A DNA stretch of 64,000 nucleotides, from contig CM040446.1 of the NCBI GenBank assembly GCA_022749755.1, positions 16,082,367-16,146,366 of the forward strand, given 5' to 3'. The notes beneath the pieces were generated by a model that was given only the letters and a program-made list of their open reading frames with translations, searched no databases and was not told the DNA's origin. Origin of the DNA: Azadirachta indica. Taxonomy: Eukaryota > Streptophyta > Magnoliopsida > Sapindales > Meliaceae. Position numbers and translations under genes: made by a program. Below, piece after piece: positions 17,481 through 28,927 of the stretch; the first letter of the stretch is position 1; the number at the start of each line of letters is the position of its first letter.

Positions 17481-19540
17481 GTACGACGGTTTAAGTCTGG
17501 TTTTTGTGTGATCTCTTTGTCAGGGAGTCACAAGCAGCGTTTGAATCGACGATGTTACAATAAGCTCTTAATGAATACATTTGAGGGTATAATAGTCTTT
17601 TTGAGCACTTGCGAAGGAAGGTGTGGTTCCAGTTGTCCATAGTAAAGTTCCTTAAGGTGCCATTTGACAGCATATAAGTGGGACCACGTTACGTGCACCT
17701 TAGATGTAGGTTTTTAGTTCTGATTCGGAGCATGTTCGGGTTGGAAATATGTCGGGCCAACCACTTCACGAAATTACAAGCTACTCGTGCCTCCCTCTTC
17801 TGCTTTCTTCTCTCAAAACGTAATTAAAAGGTTGTCAAATGTGTATATTTTTTGGAACCGCTATATTTACTTTCATCTCCCAAAACGTAATTAAAAAGTT
17901 ATTAAATTTGTATATTGTTTCTAACTACAATATTTACTTCATGAATTACGTAAATCACTTCTAGTGAGTGTCTTACTGTAGTTGCAAGAAAGCAAAATCC
18001 ACAGGGTAACATTCACCATGTGACGTCAAACAAAAGTTCTGACCGTGAAGATTTTTTGTTCTCCGTTGTCCAGTTAATGCAGTGAAATTATTTTAATTAC
18101 AATTTCTGTTTGAAATTAGTTCGAGCATTTCAGTCCAACCAACCGGGAAATGCAAGGGTAAACTTAAAAAATATCACCTCATCAAATACATGCTTGCTAA
18201 TCTTACTCCAACTAACGTCAATTGACATAATCAACGAGAAAAGACACTTGACAATTTACATAGTATCTTGTACTACTTACCATATTGCTCTCAAGTTAGC
18301 ACATTTGCTTTGAGCTGATCTTGGTACAAGATAAACCAACCAATGGAATGATCGATCTAAAACATCCGAAAACTTTTCCCATTCACTGATCAAGGAAAGC
18401 ACATCGAATCACAAGGCAATAGGACCGAGCTAAAGCAGCTTCAGTCCCAATATCCCTGTGTTTTTCACTCCCTAATGAAAGGCTCAATATAAAAATACCC
18501 TAAAATTCTGCATTGATTAACTTAAAGGGGATCCAAACTTCTCAGAAAAATAGCAAGACAGTGATGACACATGGTGGTGGCGCATAGACCATATGACGAT
18601 GCGTTCCAATTAATGGCGGAGAACCGAGGAAAAGAGAAATATCTACCATTCACGCAAACATTCCTACCCTTCATCGCATGCAGCATGCTTTAATAACAGC
18701 CCAAGAAGACAGCTGCTATCCAGCAATATATCATATCAGATAATTACAGCCATAAAGATGTGCATAAGAAAATAAAAACAAAAAAGAATCTACTTGGAAC
18801 ATCCCATTTCATTATTTTCATGGTATTCTGACCGTTTCCCTTACATAGGTATATAAGGTGGTTAACACAACACTATTAGAAGCTCATAATCCAAATACCT
18901 ACGTGAGATATCTAAGTTATATTCATCAGATGCTATGGAGGTTAATGAGGATGAAATAGCTCAAATGACAATGAAAATAGGTAGATTGATTCAAATATAG
19001 TTTAATTATAGTATTCATTATTGAAGCAAATGAGGAACTTGAAGGCCAACCAATCTTTCCAAAATCATTAATCAAGAAAAGAAACAAACAATAATACATT
19101 TATCACGAAAAAGAGTCCAGTAAGTTCTTTATAGATGAATAGTTGAACAAAAAAACTCGAACTGTGTCATTGTTTCTGCAACAGCTCGAAGCCTCAAACT
19201 TCAATGAAAGTAGGACAACTAATAATCAACACAATCAACTAGAGTAAAAACTGAATCCTGAATCCCTCATGGGAAAACTAGCGAAATAAGCAACCATAAA
19301 TAGGGACACCCAAATTAAAAATTAAAAAAATAACTAAAAGATAAAGCCAAATTCATAATTCAAAATCAACTCAAATGGCTCGAAAGAACTCTAGTGAGTT
19401 TCCTTGTGCAAATGGGTTCTTCGTTGCTAAATACAAACATAAAGCTTGTATTATAGCTTTTGGAACAATAAATAAACACTCTAAATTACTTCAAAACAAG
19501 TGTAAAATAGTACAGGAACAAGTTCGGCCGAACAAACCGC
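17481..19540. other. Spacer between aminotransferase and eL39 genes
   Basis: No supported ORF. The right end contains the eL39 3' UTR, and the left end contains the aminotransferase promoter. A block at about 18100-18780 is well matched by 36420-37095 in the duplicated unit, but it has no shared reading frame. It could be non-coding RNA, promoter DNA or nothing functional. Confidence 0.5.
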
Positions 19541-19885
19541 TTAGAATCCAAGCTTAGTGCGGCGCCAGTGCCTGCGCTTTGCGTTGTACCTAAAATAAAC
19601 AGGTAAAAAAACATAACATCGGTAAGCAACAAATACTTCCGATTAATTTTGTACAAGTCTAACATAAAATCCAAAACTAAAGAGATAGACCTAATGGTAT
19701 TATCGGTGCGCATGCGGATCCAGTGAGGAATAGGCCGGTTTTGCCTCATCTTCTTGGCAAGTTTCTTCTTAATCCTAAATGTCTTGTGTGACGGCTGTTC
19801 ATATTGTTCACAGAAACATCAATTAGAAACTCAAATCAAGAATTAGAGAATTATACAGCGAGCAATCGACATGGAGTAATACCAT
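19541..19885 (-). CDS. RPL39: Large-subunit ribosomal protein eL39
   Basis: Three exons on the minus strand encode 51 residues, the usual length of eL39: 19885-19883 (the ATG alone), 19794-19691 and 19589-19541. The protein begins [16 protein letters not shown] and ends [11 protein letters not shown], the strongly basic signature of this 60S protein, which lines the peptide exit tunnel. The first intron directly after the ATG is seen in other plant genes of this family. All junctions are GT-AG. Three broken copies of this gene lie to the right at about 34.0, 42.7 and 50.3 kb, so this is the only intact one in the window. Confidence 0.95.
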
Positions 19886-19936
19886 TTTTGCTTCTTTCGT
19901 TCAGCTGCGAATGTGGTAAAGAAATTGCCAGCAGCT

Positions 19937-19947
19937 AAAACCCTAAT
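19937..19947 (-). promoter_or_regulatory. Telo-box in the eL39 leader
   Basis: AAAACCCTAAT lies about 52 bases upstream of the eL39 ATG. AAACCCTAA telo-boxes are common near the start sites of plant ribosomal-protein and translation genes. A TGGGCC site-II-like core (reverse complement at 20422-20427) lies further upstream. Confidence 0.6.
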
Positions 19948-19989
19948 CGTGAAAGCCCGTTGAGGAGAAAACGTGCCTTTTATATTAGT

Positions 19990-21107
19990 AAATTTAACTA
20001 GAATGCTCACTACTTTAAACTTTCAGTAAGAATTATTATTTAAAATATTTTTAAAAAATAAACATCTCAATTAAAATATTTTCACATAAATATTTTTTTA
20101 AAAAATTTTTATGATAATATTTTAATTCAAAGTAATTATTTTTATAATATATATTATATAATGACCATTTAAAAAAATCAGTAATTTTTATCGGTGAAAA
20201 TTTTCTTTTATATTATGATACAATGGGGTGCCGGTTTAAATGGACTAATCCGAACCTTTTATAGTATTGTTGGCCTGGGTGTTATTTGTGAAAATTACTA
20301 AATACACCACAATTATTCTCATCTACCTTAGGCACGTGCGAGAGTTGTGCCTAATGCAAGGGGCGGGTGTTATCAGAAGTCGGTGATGTGGTTTTAACAT
20401 TTTTACCCTGTAAAAGAGAGAGGCCCAATCTAACAGTCCATGGAATGATTGATCAAAGTTCGTGCTGTTTTGCGTTACTACGCATCCACTTGTTTCTGGC
20501 GCAGGAACATAATTTATACGCGGCCGCTTCTATACATTTTAGTATATGTACAATTATTGTGATTCTAAATATTATATGCTATAGCAGATTTAATGAGAAT
20601 CTGTTGTTTAAAATTTGGCAGACAAACTTGTCATCCTTCAGGTGCATTATATGACAGAGACAAAATTTCATAATTATTAATACTATTATTGAAATTCTTG
20701 TTTTGCTGAATTTTTATCCTGAATATATATCCTAAATTTATGGAAAATAATATTGAAAATTATAGAAACATGCATAACTATTTGATAAGTGTCATAAAAT
20801 TTTTGCAATATGTAATAGATATTATTTAAAATTAAAATATAGAATAAGAATTGAAAGTGAATTAACAAAACTATACGTCAAATAGGTGCAGTACGTATGC
20901 ATTTATATATGTATATATGTGTCGCAGCTGCAGGAATTAACTTGAACCTTTAGTTGCTTTCAGCGTATAAATAGGAAGAGGAGCTGCTCAGCGAACGATA
21001 ACTGTGTGCAGACGTAATACAAAAAAAAGTCGAAAATCATAAATTTTAACTAATTAAGCTTGGATATATGTATGTATGCATGTATATCAAAGCCAATTAA
21101 AAGACGT
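19990..21107. other. Spacer between eL39 and PT1, recurring unit
   Basis: The proximal part should be the eL39 promoter and the distal part the PT1 3' UTR. From about 20215 onward the sequence recurs at 27770-28790, 43005-44040 and 54330-54860. It marks the left edge of each prenyltransferase unit. A 95-codon ORF at 20367-20654 is not kept in frame among the copies and is not called. Confidence 0.6.
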
Positions 21108-23752
21108 TTAAGTTAAATCAGCACTTGCCTTCCAAATCAACATGTAGAAAGAAGACATGGATGCTTTACTAGAGATATCAGCAGATTGAGCTCGAAGATA
21201 CAACCAAGAAGCAAGCGCACAATGACCGAATATCTATAAACAAAATCTTAATTAATTTTTGATGATGATGATACCTCAGGGGAGATTTATGAAAATATCC
21301 CAATAATAATAATAGCAAATATACAGAGTCACACAGGCGGGTGCATAAGAGATAAATTATACATTTAATTTCCTCCTACACCACGAGCAGCAGCAGCTAG
21401 AATACCAATAGAATGCTTACAATGACAAGCCTATGAAGCAGGAAAGAGGAAGAAGCTCCAACTACTACAGCAGCTCCATATGCAATTAGCAGCAATTGAA
21501 CACCGAGCCAAAATATCTGAATTTTGCAACAGTGTAATTAATATCTTTATAATTGTCAACTTGATTTTAAAATATTAATTAATAAAGTAATTAATTAATA
21601 TAATCAATACTTGTTAATATATATGAATGATCTCCTACTCGTAGCTTGCTATAATTGATTTAATTTGTTTAATTATTTTGATTTACTCACTCTTTTTGGC
21701 CCTATCTTCGTAGCGAAAGACTGGACACCAAATTTGTTGTCGCCTTCGATATCAGGAATATCCTGTACTACGTTAATTAAATATCAAATTAAAATAATTC
21801 TTACCATAAGTTGTATTATGTATGTGGTGAATTAATTAAATAGATTTTAATTTGACAATAAATTTGGTTGTTAGTTGATTAATTATTCTGAATCACGTAC
21901 CTTGAATAGTGCCAATATAATACCGTAGAAGAACTTGAAGGCAGTTGCAAACATAATTGATTTTGTAAATGCTACAGGTCTACCAAGCAAATATGTCTGC
22001 ATGCAATTAATAATAGAGAGAATGTTCATTACCCCTACTTTTTAAGTTAATATCTTATTGTTTCCTTATATTTCTTTTAATACTTTATCACTCTTGATTT
22101 TTTTTTTTTCTGATTTTGTCTTTTAATTCATTTAGTTTACAAAATCATAAAATTGAAAATATTTGAAATATTAAAAGATAAAATCGGAACTTAAAGGGAA
22201 GATGAAATATTAAAAGAAATATAAGGAGATATTAAAGTATTATCTCAAAAAGTACGAGAGTAATAAGTATTCTCCTTTAATAAAAGAAATATTAATTTCT
22301 TGCTAGGTATATAGGTCGTCGATTTATTCTACATATTAACCCTTAATTTTACTTGATAAAGAATTTGTGCGTGTACCTGACTGTGAAGGAAGTAAGGAAT
22401 TAGATATAAAAGCATCCCCGCTTGTAAATAGGCTATAGTCGCAAACGGATTTTTCTTCCATCGAAGAAGAGGAAGCTAATAAAACCAAGATATGAAATTC
22501 ATCGGATCAAATACATAATCCAACAAATTAAAACAAGTGGATTTACATACTTACATATATAGTCATTATCAAGATCATAAAATTAATTAAGAGATGTAGT
22601 CAACACTTACATCCGCTGAGTAGAAGGTCTGAAGTAGAAAGTTCGTGACGAGGCCCAGAAGAAGTGGTGGAGATTGATACATAATTCCCATAGCTAGACT
22701 CTAAAAGATTGACATATCATGATGATCAGATCAAACAATATATGTATGTATATACTAAAGATATATAATTAAATAAAGATACCTTTACTTTCTTTAATAT
22801 ATAATTTTATTAAAAAAATGAATTCTTATTAACAAATTAATTGATAAAGTAGAGGTTAATTTTTTGCTTAATTAATTACCACCGCTAAAGATCCAAAAGT
22901 AATTGCCTTTCCGGCTCCGATTGAGATCTCCCCGGATGCCAGAGGAAGATAAGGCTTGTTAACCTTAATCAATTTGAACAAACTTTGTCAGCAAATTAAT
23001 TAAAGAACCGAAAGATAGACATACATCCATGCATCCACATATACCTTATCAATCTCAACATCATTCAACTGGTTTATTCCCAACCCGTATATCTGAATCA
23101 GAATTGTGGGCACCAGGGCCTGTAATAATATAAAAACTATAACCATTACGATTAACTAATTAATTAATTAATTAATTAACTAAGCAGTACAGTTTGTACA
23201 TATGTAATTGTCTCTTTCAACTAGAACTTATATATTCTTAAGTATAATTATTAATTAACTACCTTGAATAGTCCCATGAAAAAAGTTGGAGTCAAGTCAG
23301 CAATACTTTGTACTGGAAGAAGACCAGCTGCTGTTGTCTCTACAATCTGAAAAGCGAAAATGGGAAATCAGTTTCTGTCAATCTAAAACTCTTTAATCTA
23401 AAGTGTTTTGGAAGAAAGACTAATTAATTATAGCAAGGTCTGAGAAACTTACCACACCAATCATAGAGTAAGGATAGCAAAAACGGGAGAATGCATTTAA
23501 ATTCTTGAGTACAATATCCTTGAAGCTCGTGGAATGATCATTATCCTCCGAGTTTGATGCATGGCCATCTTGTAACGTGATAGGAACACGATATTTCTCG
23601 CGGTGTTTGTTGTTTAGTGTTAATTCAGTACTGTTTGTAATTTTATTATAATTGGCTGCTAAAATTGAAGCCCTTCCGGAACGTTTTACAAAATACTTGT
23701 CTTGTTGGGTTTGACTACTACTGTTCACAATGCCGCCATGTATCTGTGGCAT
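21108..23752 (-). CDS. UbiA-type aromatic prenyltransferase (PT1), intact
   Basis: Ten minus-strand exons join in phase 0 to 373 residues: 23752-23453, 23346-23263, 23119-23045, 22963-22880, 22700-22611, 22475-22377, 21996-21901, 21762-21691, 21516-21421, 21233-21108. NQLNDVEID (144-152) matches the first Asp-rich motif NQxxDxxxD; KDIPDIEGD (276-284), assembled across exons 7 and 8, matches the second. These bind the Mg-prenyl-diphosphate. Hydrophobic segments after residue 95 fit a multi-pass plastid membrane enzyme, and the Ser/Asn-rich first 70 residues fit a transit peptide. Relatives are homogentisate phytyltransferase-like enzymes; plant flavonoid and coumarin prenyltransferases arose in this family. 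Tandem copies and sequence divergence suggest specialised metabolism rather than vitamin E, but donor and acceptor cannot be read from sequence. A non-coding leader exon probably precedes the ATG. Confidence 0.9.
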
Positions 23753-23927
23753 TGGTTGTTTCGTGTGACCTGATGAACATGTTAATTAATGATAAGACAA
23801 AACGATTATTTGTCAGATCCATCTATCTTGATGAGATGAGAATACTGATATTAAAAACTATAAATTTAATTTGCATCTCAATTTGACAAAGTACTTAACC
23901 TTTACTATTTCTTTCTACTCATCCATA

Positions 23928-23939
23928 AACAACAACAAC

Positions 23940-24011
<72 letters not shown>
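23928..24011. repeat. (TAA)n microsatellite in PT1 leader intron
   Basis: A pure AAT/TAA run of roughly 25 units lies between the probable leader exon and the first coding exon. The matching site in PT2 has only a few interrupted units (31228-31250), and PT3 has another long run (47362-47441). The long Asn and Leu runs in the overlapping ORFs are artefacts of this repeat. Confidence 0.95.
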
Positions 24012-24018
24012 TGCAAAA

Positions 24019-24300
24019 GAAAGACCTTAATAATCGATCGATCAATACAACTATCGGTTATTAAAATAGTGTTTACAGATTCTTTCTCAGAAGGCAGAAG
24101 GAAAACTAATGGAAGAAAGAAAGACAAAACGCATACTGAATTTTAGAGGGATGCCTGAACATGAATGCGTGAATAGCCACATTTTCCCTCTTTAAATTTG
24201 CAATAAGAAATTTATATAAAATTATAACACATCCTTCATTTATACAATCCATTGCTGACCCATTTAGAGAAGCGCGCTCCGCTGGACTTTTGCCCAGCGA
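24019..24300 (-). promoter_or_regulatory. PT1 core promoter and probable non-coding leader exon
   Basis: On the minus strand a TTTATATAAA box at about 24211-24220 precedes a segment conserved in PT2 and PT3 that ends in a donor (AAG then GTCTTTC, exon edge at 24026). An acceptor-like CATCAG lies just before the ATG region near 23770. This gives a leader exon of about 150 bases and an intron of about 250 bases carrying the TAA repeat. Frames differ among copies, so the exon looks non-coding. Confidence 0.55.
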
Positions 24301-25120
24301 ACCCCACCCAGAACCCAAAATTAAATGCAATAACAAAATGTAAACTATATATATTTCATTTAAGACCCTCAATAATTAGTAAATTATTAAAACTAAATAC
24401 TATGGATCGAATTACATTCGATCGGAATTAATTATCTTTTGTTTTGAAAATATCTTCTCTTCCATTATTTCCTTCTCAATCAATTGAATTTATTAGCAAT
24501 CCATCTAAGAGTTTCCTCTTTGTTAACTGCTCCTGTTTAAGTTTTGAAGTAAATTACTACCTTTTACCTTTTATAAATTCTCTAAACCTTCAACATAAAA
24601 TTTATATTAAAAAATATATATTGATTTATAATTAGTGATGAATTTTATTTTAAAAACTTTATAAATTTCAAGAATTATTTTTTTTTATTTGTATGTTTCT
24701 ACTTTGTTGTATTATTATGTATTCAATAATATATGCAATTAAGTTTTTAATTATCTCTTCAAACTAATTTTCTATCTTAATAAATAAAATAAATATTTTT
24801 TTAAATTAAGATTTCACATACCATAAGCCTATTCCAAATTAAATGATAAAAAATACAGACTTTATACACTAAATTACTTTGAAAAGATCGTTGAAATAAA
24901 ATAAAATTAATAAAAGTTTTTACTAAAGGTAATCGGATCTGTATGTAATAGTATGGATAATTATTTACGATTAATAATTTAATAATTTTGAAGGTGTTGA
25001 ATGAAAGATACATAGGTAATTTTATTTTTGTTAGCGCATTCAATTTTATTTGGTGGGGTTTGGCTGGGCTATGGTCCTCGCTATGGTCCCCGCCCCTTCT
25101 AGATCCGTTTATAGCTGTTC
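24255..25120. repeat. Inverted repeat flanking about 500 bases upstream of PT1
   Basis: The arm at about 24255-24430 (CAGCGAACCCCACCC, then ATGCAATAAC, then TTTCATTTAAGACCCTC) reappears as an imperfect reverse complement at about 24945-25120. The same pair of arms is found around PT2 at 31490-31660 and 32650-32810. The middle is AT-rich with no ORF. It may be a degenerate transposon with long terminal inverted repeats or an inverted copy of the promoter. Confidence 0.6.
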
Positions 25121-26990
25121 ATATAAACTGTTTTAAAAATATTGGTTGTTTCGAAGTTGACAAAACAAAAAGTTGAAATACGTACCTGAAATTAAAAAAA
25201 AAAAAGGAAAAATTGAGCAGATTAATAATTTTGCTTTGTGTTTGGTATGGTATCTCTTGTTGTTTGAGAGAGCTGAGCCAAAAAAAAAAGGGTATCACAT
25301 GTATATTTTTTTCATAATCTATTATATAGTTTTTGCTGTTATGATATATTTGACAATAGATTTATAATGACTAATGAAATAAACAAATATGCTTGTCATA
25401 TATAATTGAAATAATATATTTTCACTTAGACTAGGCATAATTTTCCCAAATATTACTATATTGAATTGAATTCAAATTTTAATTTTTGGTTATTTTTTAA
25501 TATAATATTAAAAATTGTATATATAATTTTAATATTACAAAAAATACATATTTTTAAATAGTAATTATACCATAATTTTCTCTCAAAGAAAACATAAACT
25601 TCATAATTTGTGACGGATGTGTGCCACTTTGAAAAATACTTCTACAATAAGTACAAGTTTAAAAATTTTCTTCATTATCATCACAGCATAAAATTGTTCC
25701 AAATTTGCTACACCTAGAAATACAAAAATGATACTAATGCAGTTGATTCTAGTTCTTCTCAAAAAATAAAGAAGTATTCAACTTATATATTAATCATAAT
25801 TAACTGCGTATATACAGTTATAAAAATTTTACAAGTCAATAGTATGAAAATAAATTATGAACCTCGCATATGAACTTGTAAAATCGTAATTACTGCAGGG
25901 ATAAAGCAAATGAGGTCAAACCTACTCCAAATCAAACCAATTAGACTATTCCTTTGTAACAAAATTAAATGATAAAAAATACAGACTTCATACAGTAAAT
26001 TAATTTTAAAAGATTGCTGAAATAAAATAATTAATAAAAGTTTTTATAAAAGGTAAATTGGACCTGTTTGTAATACTATGGATAATTATTTGCTTTTAAT
26101 AATTTAATAGTTTTGAAGGTGTTGAATGGAAGATACATAGGTAATTATATTTTTTGTTAGCGCATTCAATTTTATTAGGTGGAGTTTGGCTGGGCTGGGT
26201 CCTATCCGTCTATAGCTGTACATGTAAACTGTTTTAAAGATATTTGGTTGTCTGGAAATTGACAAAACAAAAAATTGAAATACCTACTTGAAATTAAAAA
26301 AAAAAAGAAAGAAAAAGAAAAGGAAAAATTGAGGTGAATAATTATTTGCTTTGCGTTCGGTATGCTATCCTTTGTTGTTTGAGAGAGCCGACCCAAAATA
26401 AAAAAAAGTATCACAAGTATGTTTTTTTCATAATCTATTATATGGTTTTTGCTCTTCTTATATATTTGACAGTAGATTTACAATGATTAATGAAATATAC
26501 AAATATGCTTGTCATATATTTTTGAAATAATATATTTTAATTCACTTAGACTGGGTATAATTTTCCCAAACTTCGCTGTAATAGATTCAATTAAAATTTT
26601 AATTTTTGATAACTTTTTAATATAATATTAATAAATTGTATATATGATTTGCAATATTAAAAAAAAAAATACATAGTTTTAGGTACTAACTATACTATAA
26701 TTTCCTCTTCAAGAAAACATAAACTTCATAGTTTGTAAAGGATTTGACACTTTGAAAATTGCTGCTACAATAAGGTGCAAGCTGAAAAATTTTCTTCGTC
26801 ATCATCACAACTAAATTTGCTGCACCTAGGGATACAAAAATGACGCTAATGCAATTGATTTCAATTTTCTCAAGAAATAAGGAAGTATTCAACATATATA
26901 TATTGATGATAATTAATTGCGTAAATGTAGTTGTAAAAATTTTACAAGTCAGTAGTGTGGAAATAAATAATGAAACTCACATATGAACAT
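24620..26990. repeat. Two tandem copies of a 1-kb spacer repeat
   Basis: The unit at about 24810-25925 is followed by a second copy at about 25950-27010. Both contain the sequence around GAAGGTGTTGAATG, a GGGTTTGGCTGGGC block, and AACATAAACTTCATA. Further copies lie at 32490-33512 and 47885-48740. None has a conserved ORF. The T/A runs inside are simple-sequence noise. Confidence 0.75.
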
Positions 26991-27030
26991 GTAAAATTGC
27001 AATTACTGTAGAGACGAAGTACATGAGGTT

Positions 27031-27740
27031 GGTAGCAAACTTAATAGTCTTGTAATACTACAGGTCTACCGAGCATATATTTTTGTATGTACGTATGAGT
27101 ATGACATCACTTTCTTATAAATTTATTTACAAAAATAAAAAAAATAATGGAAGTTTATGAAGATGAGAGGGGTATTAGTCAAAGTTTAGGAGAGTGAATG
27201 GGATATTAGACCTAAAAGTGAAAGATTAGCTCGCATTCTCTCTCGTCATAACATAAAATTACTCTAAATTTGTTACACCTAGATGTGGAAGTAGTATTCA
27301 AAACAGTTCTTATTAAGAAGCCTTGAAAAGGCAGGGAAGATCAGGCTTGTTAGCCTTAAATTGAACATGTGAAAAATGATTGATCAATAAAGAAATAAAA
27401 CGAAATGAAAAACTTGAGAAATGAAATCTTTAAATTTTTTTCATAGTTTCAAAAACTGAAGTTTGTTTACATATATAGCATTTGTTGAGGGTTATTAACT
27501 TACCAAATAATACTATATTATATGTACTAAAGACCTTGTTTATTTCAAACATCATACAATTGGTTTAAGCCCACTATGTAATGCTTAAAATATCAAAAAT
27601 ATTAATTTATTACAACTATTTATTTAATTCATCTTTTTAAATAGACCTTACTTATCTTCAATAATCCCATGAAAAAGAGAATTAAATTATCAAGAATTTG
27701 TATCGGAAGAATAGAATTTGATATTTTTTATGTAATTTGT
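27031..27740 (-). pseudogene. Degenerate prenyltransferase relic
   Basis: Fragments of four PT exons remain in the right order on the minus strand: exon 7 near 27031-27090, exon 4 near 27325-27365, exon 3 near 27530-27580 and exon 2 near 27650-27720. Exons 1, 5, 6 and 8-10 are not visible and frames are broken. A parallel relic with the same exon remnants is at 53820-54310, so this decay began before the unit was duplicated again. Confidence 0.7.
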
Positions 27741-28927
27741 GAAGGAAATGTGAGTTTTATATATATCATAGGGTACAGGTTTAAATTGGACTAATCTAAA
27801 CCAAGTAGAACAGATATATTGATAGTCGGTATTATATTTAAGAAGCGACTAAATATACTATTATTATTATTATACACACCTACGTTGAACAAATGTGAGT
27901 ATGGTACTTAATGAAGGATTAGGGTGTAATAAAAAGTTGGTGATTTGATTTTAGCATTTTTACCTTGTAAAATACGGAGGCCCAATCTAATAGTCAATGA
28001 AATAAATTTTTAATTTATTGTTTTGCTATCAATGGAATTAGTGATCAAAATTTGTGCTGTTAGTTTGTTACCATGCATCCACTTGTTTCTGGCGCAAGAA
28101 CAGAATTTATACGCATTTATTATTCTAAATATTATATTCTTTGATATAGCAGATTCAATGAGATTATGTTATTTAAAATTTGGCATACAAACTTATTATC
28201 TAGTAATGGTGATATAATTGTTTTGACAAATTATCATAACACAATCGACACAAAACTTATTTATACATTTTCTCTTTATATAAACAAATGTATTATTATT
28301 TTATCATTTCATGTATGTTGCTCTTGTTCATCCTTCAGGTGCATTATATGACAAAGAGACAAAATTTTATAATCAATAATACTATCATTAAAACTTTTTT
28401 TTTTGGTTGAATTTTTATCCTAAGTATGTGCATATATATATATATCATAAATTTGCTGAAAATAATATTGAAAATTATAGAAACATGCATCACTACTTGA
28501 TATAACTTTTGCAATATGTAACACGTTATTTAAAATTAAAAAAATGGAATAAGGATTCAAAGTAAATTAGGAAAACATATGTATGTACGTATGTACGTAT
28601 TATGAATGCATATGAGTTGCAGCTGCAGGTATTAACTTGAACCTTTAGTTGCTTTCAGCGTATAGGAAGAGGAGCTGTTCCGTGAACGATAAATGTGCGC
28701 AGATGCAATAAATATAACAACACAAGTCAAAAAATCATGAATTTTAACTAACTAATTAAGCTTGGATATATCTATGTATGCATAAGAAAGCCAAGTAAAG
28801 GACGTTTGTCTGAGATATCTTGAACGTTAATTAAATATCCAAGTAGAAACAAATATTTCTTACTATTAATTGTATTATGTATATTGTGAATTAACTAAAT
28901 AAAATTTGATTATTTTGAATTTAGTAC
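27741..28927. other. Copy of the eL39-PT spacer, with deletion of PT exons 8-10
   Basis: This matches 20215-21100 and then jumps to the sequence of PT intron 7 (near 21770). The last three prenyltransferase exons have therefore been deleted at about 28790-28850. No ORF is supported; the ORFs at 28023-28351 come from spacer DNA. A short TA run lies near 28433. Confidence 0.65.

Noticed and set aside
18555..18640. Possible C/D-box snoRNA starting at a TGATGA
   Set aside because: No D box at a suitable distance, no terminal stem, and the block has indels in the paralog.
20367..20654. 95-codon ORF between eL39 and PT1, with partial similarity at 28023
   Set aside because: The similarity is due to duplicated spacer DNA; frames and stops differ among the four copies.
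23871..24146. ORF with a long Asn run, and a Leu-run ORF on the other strand
   Set aside because: Both are translations of the TAA microsatellite; the paralog PT2 lacks the run and the frame is not conserved.
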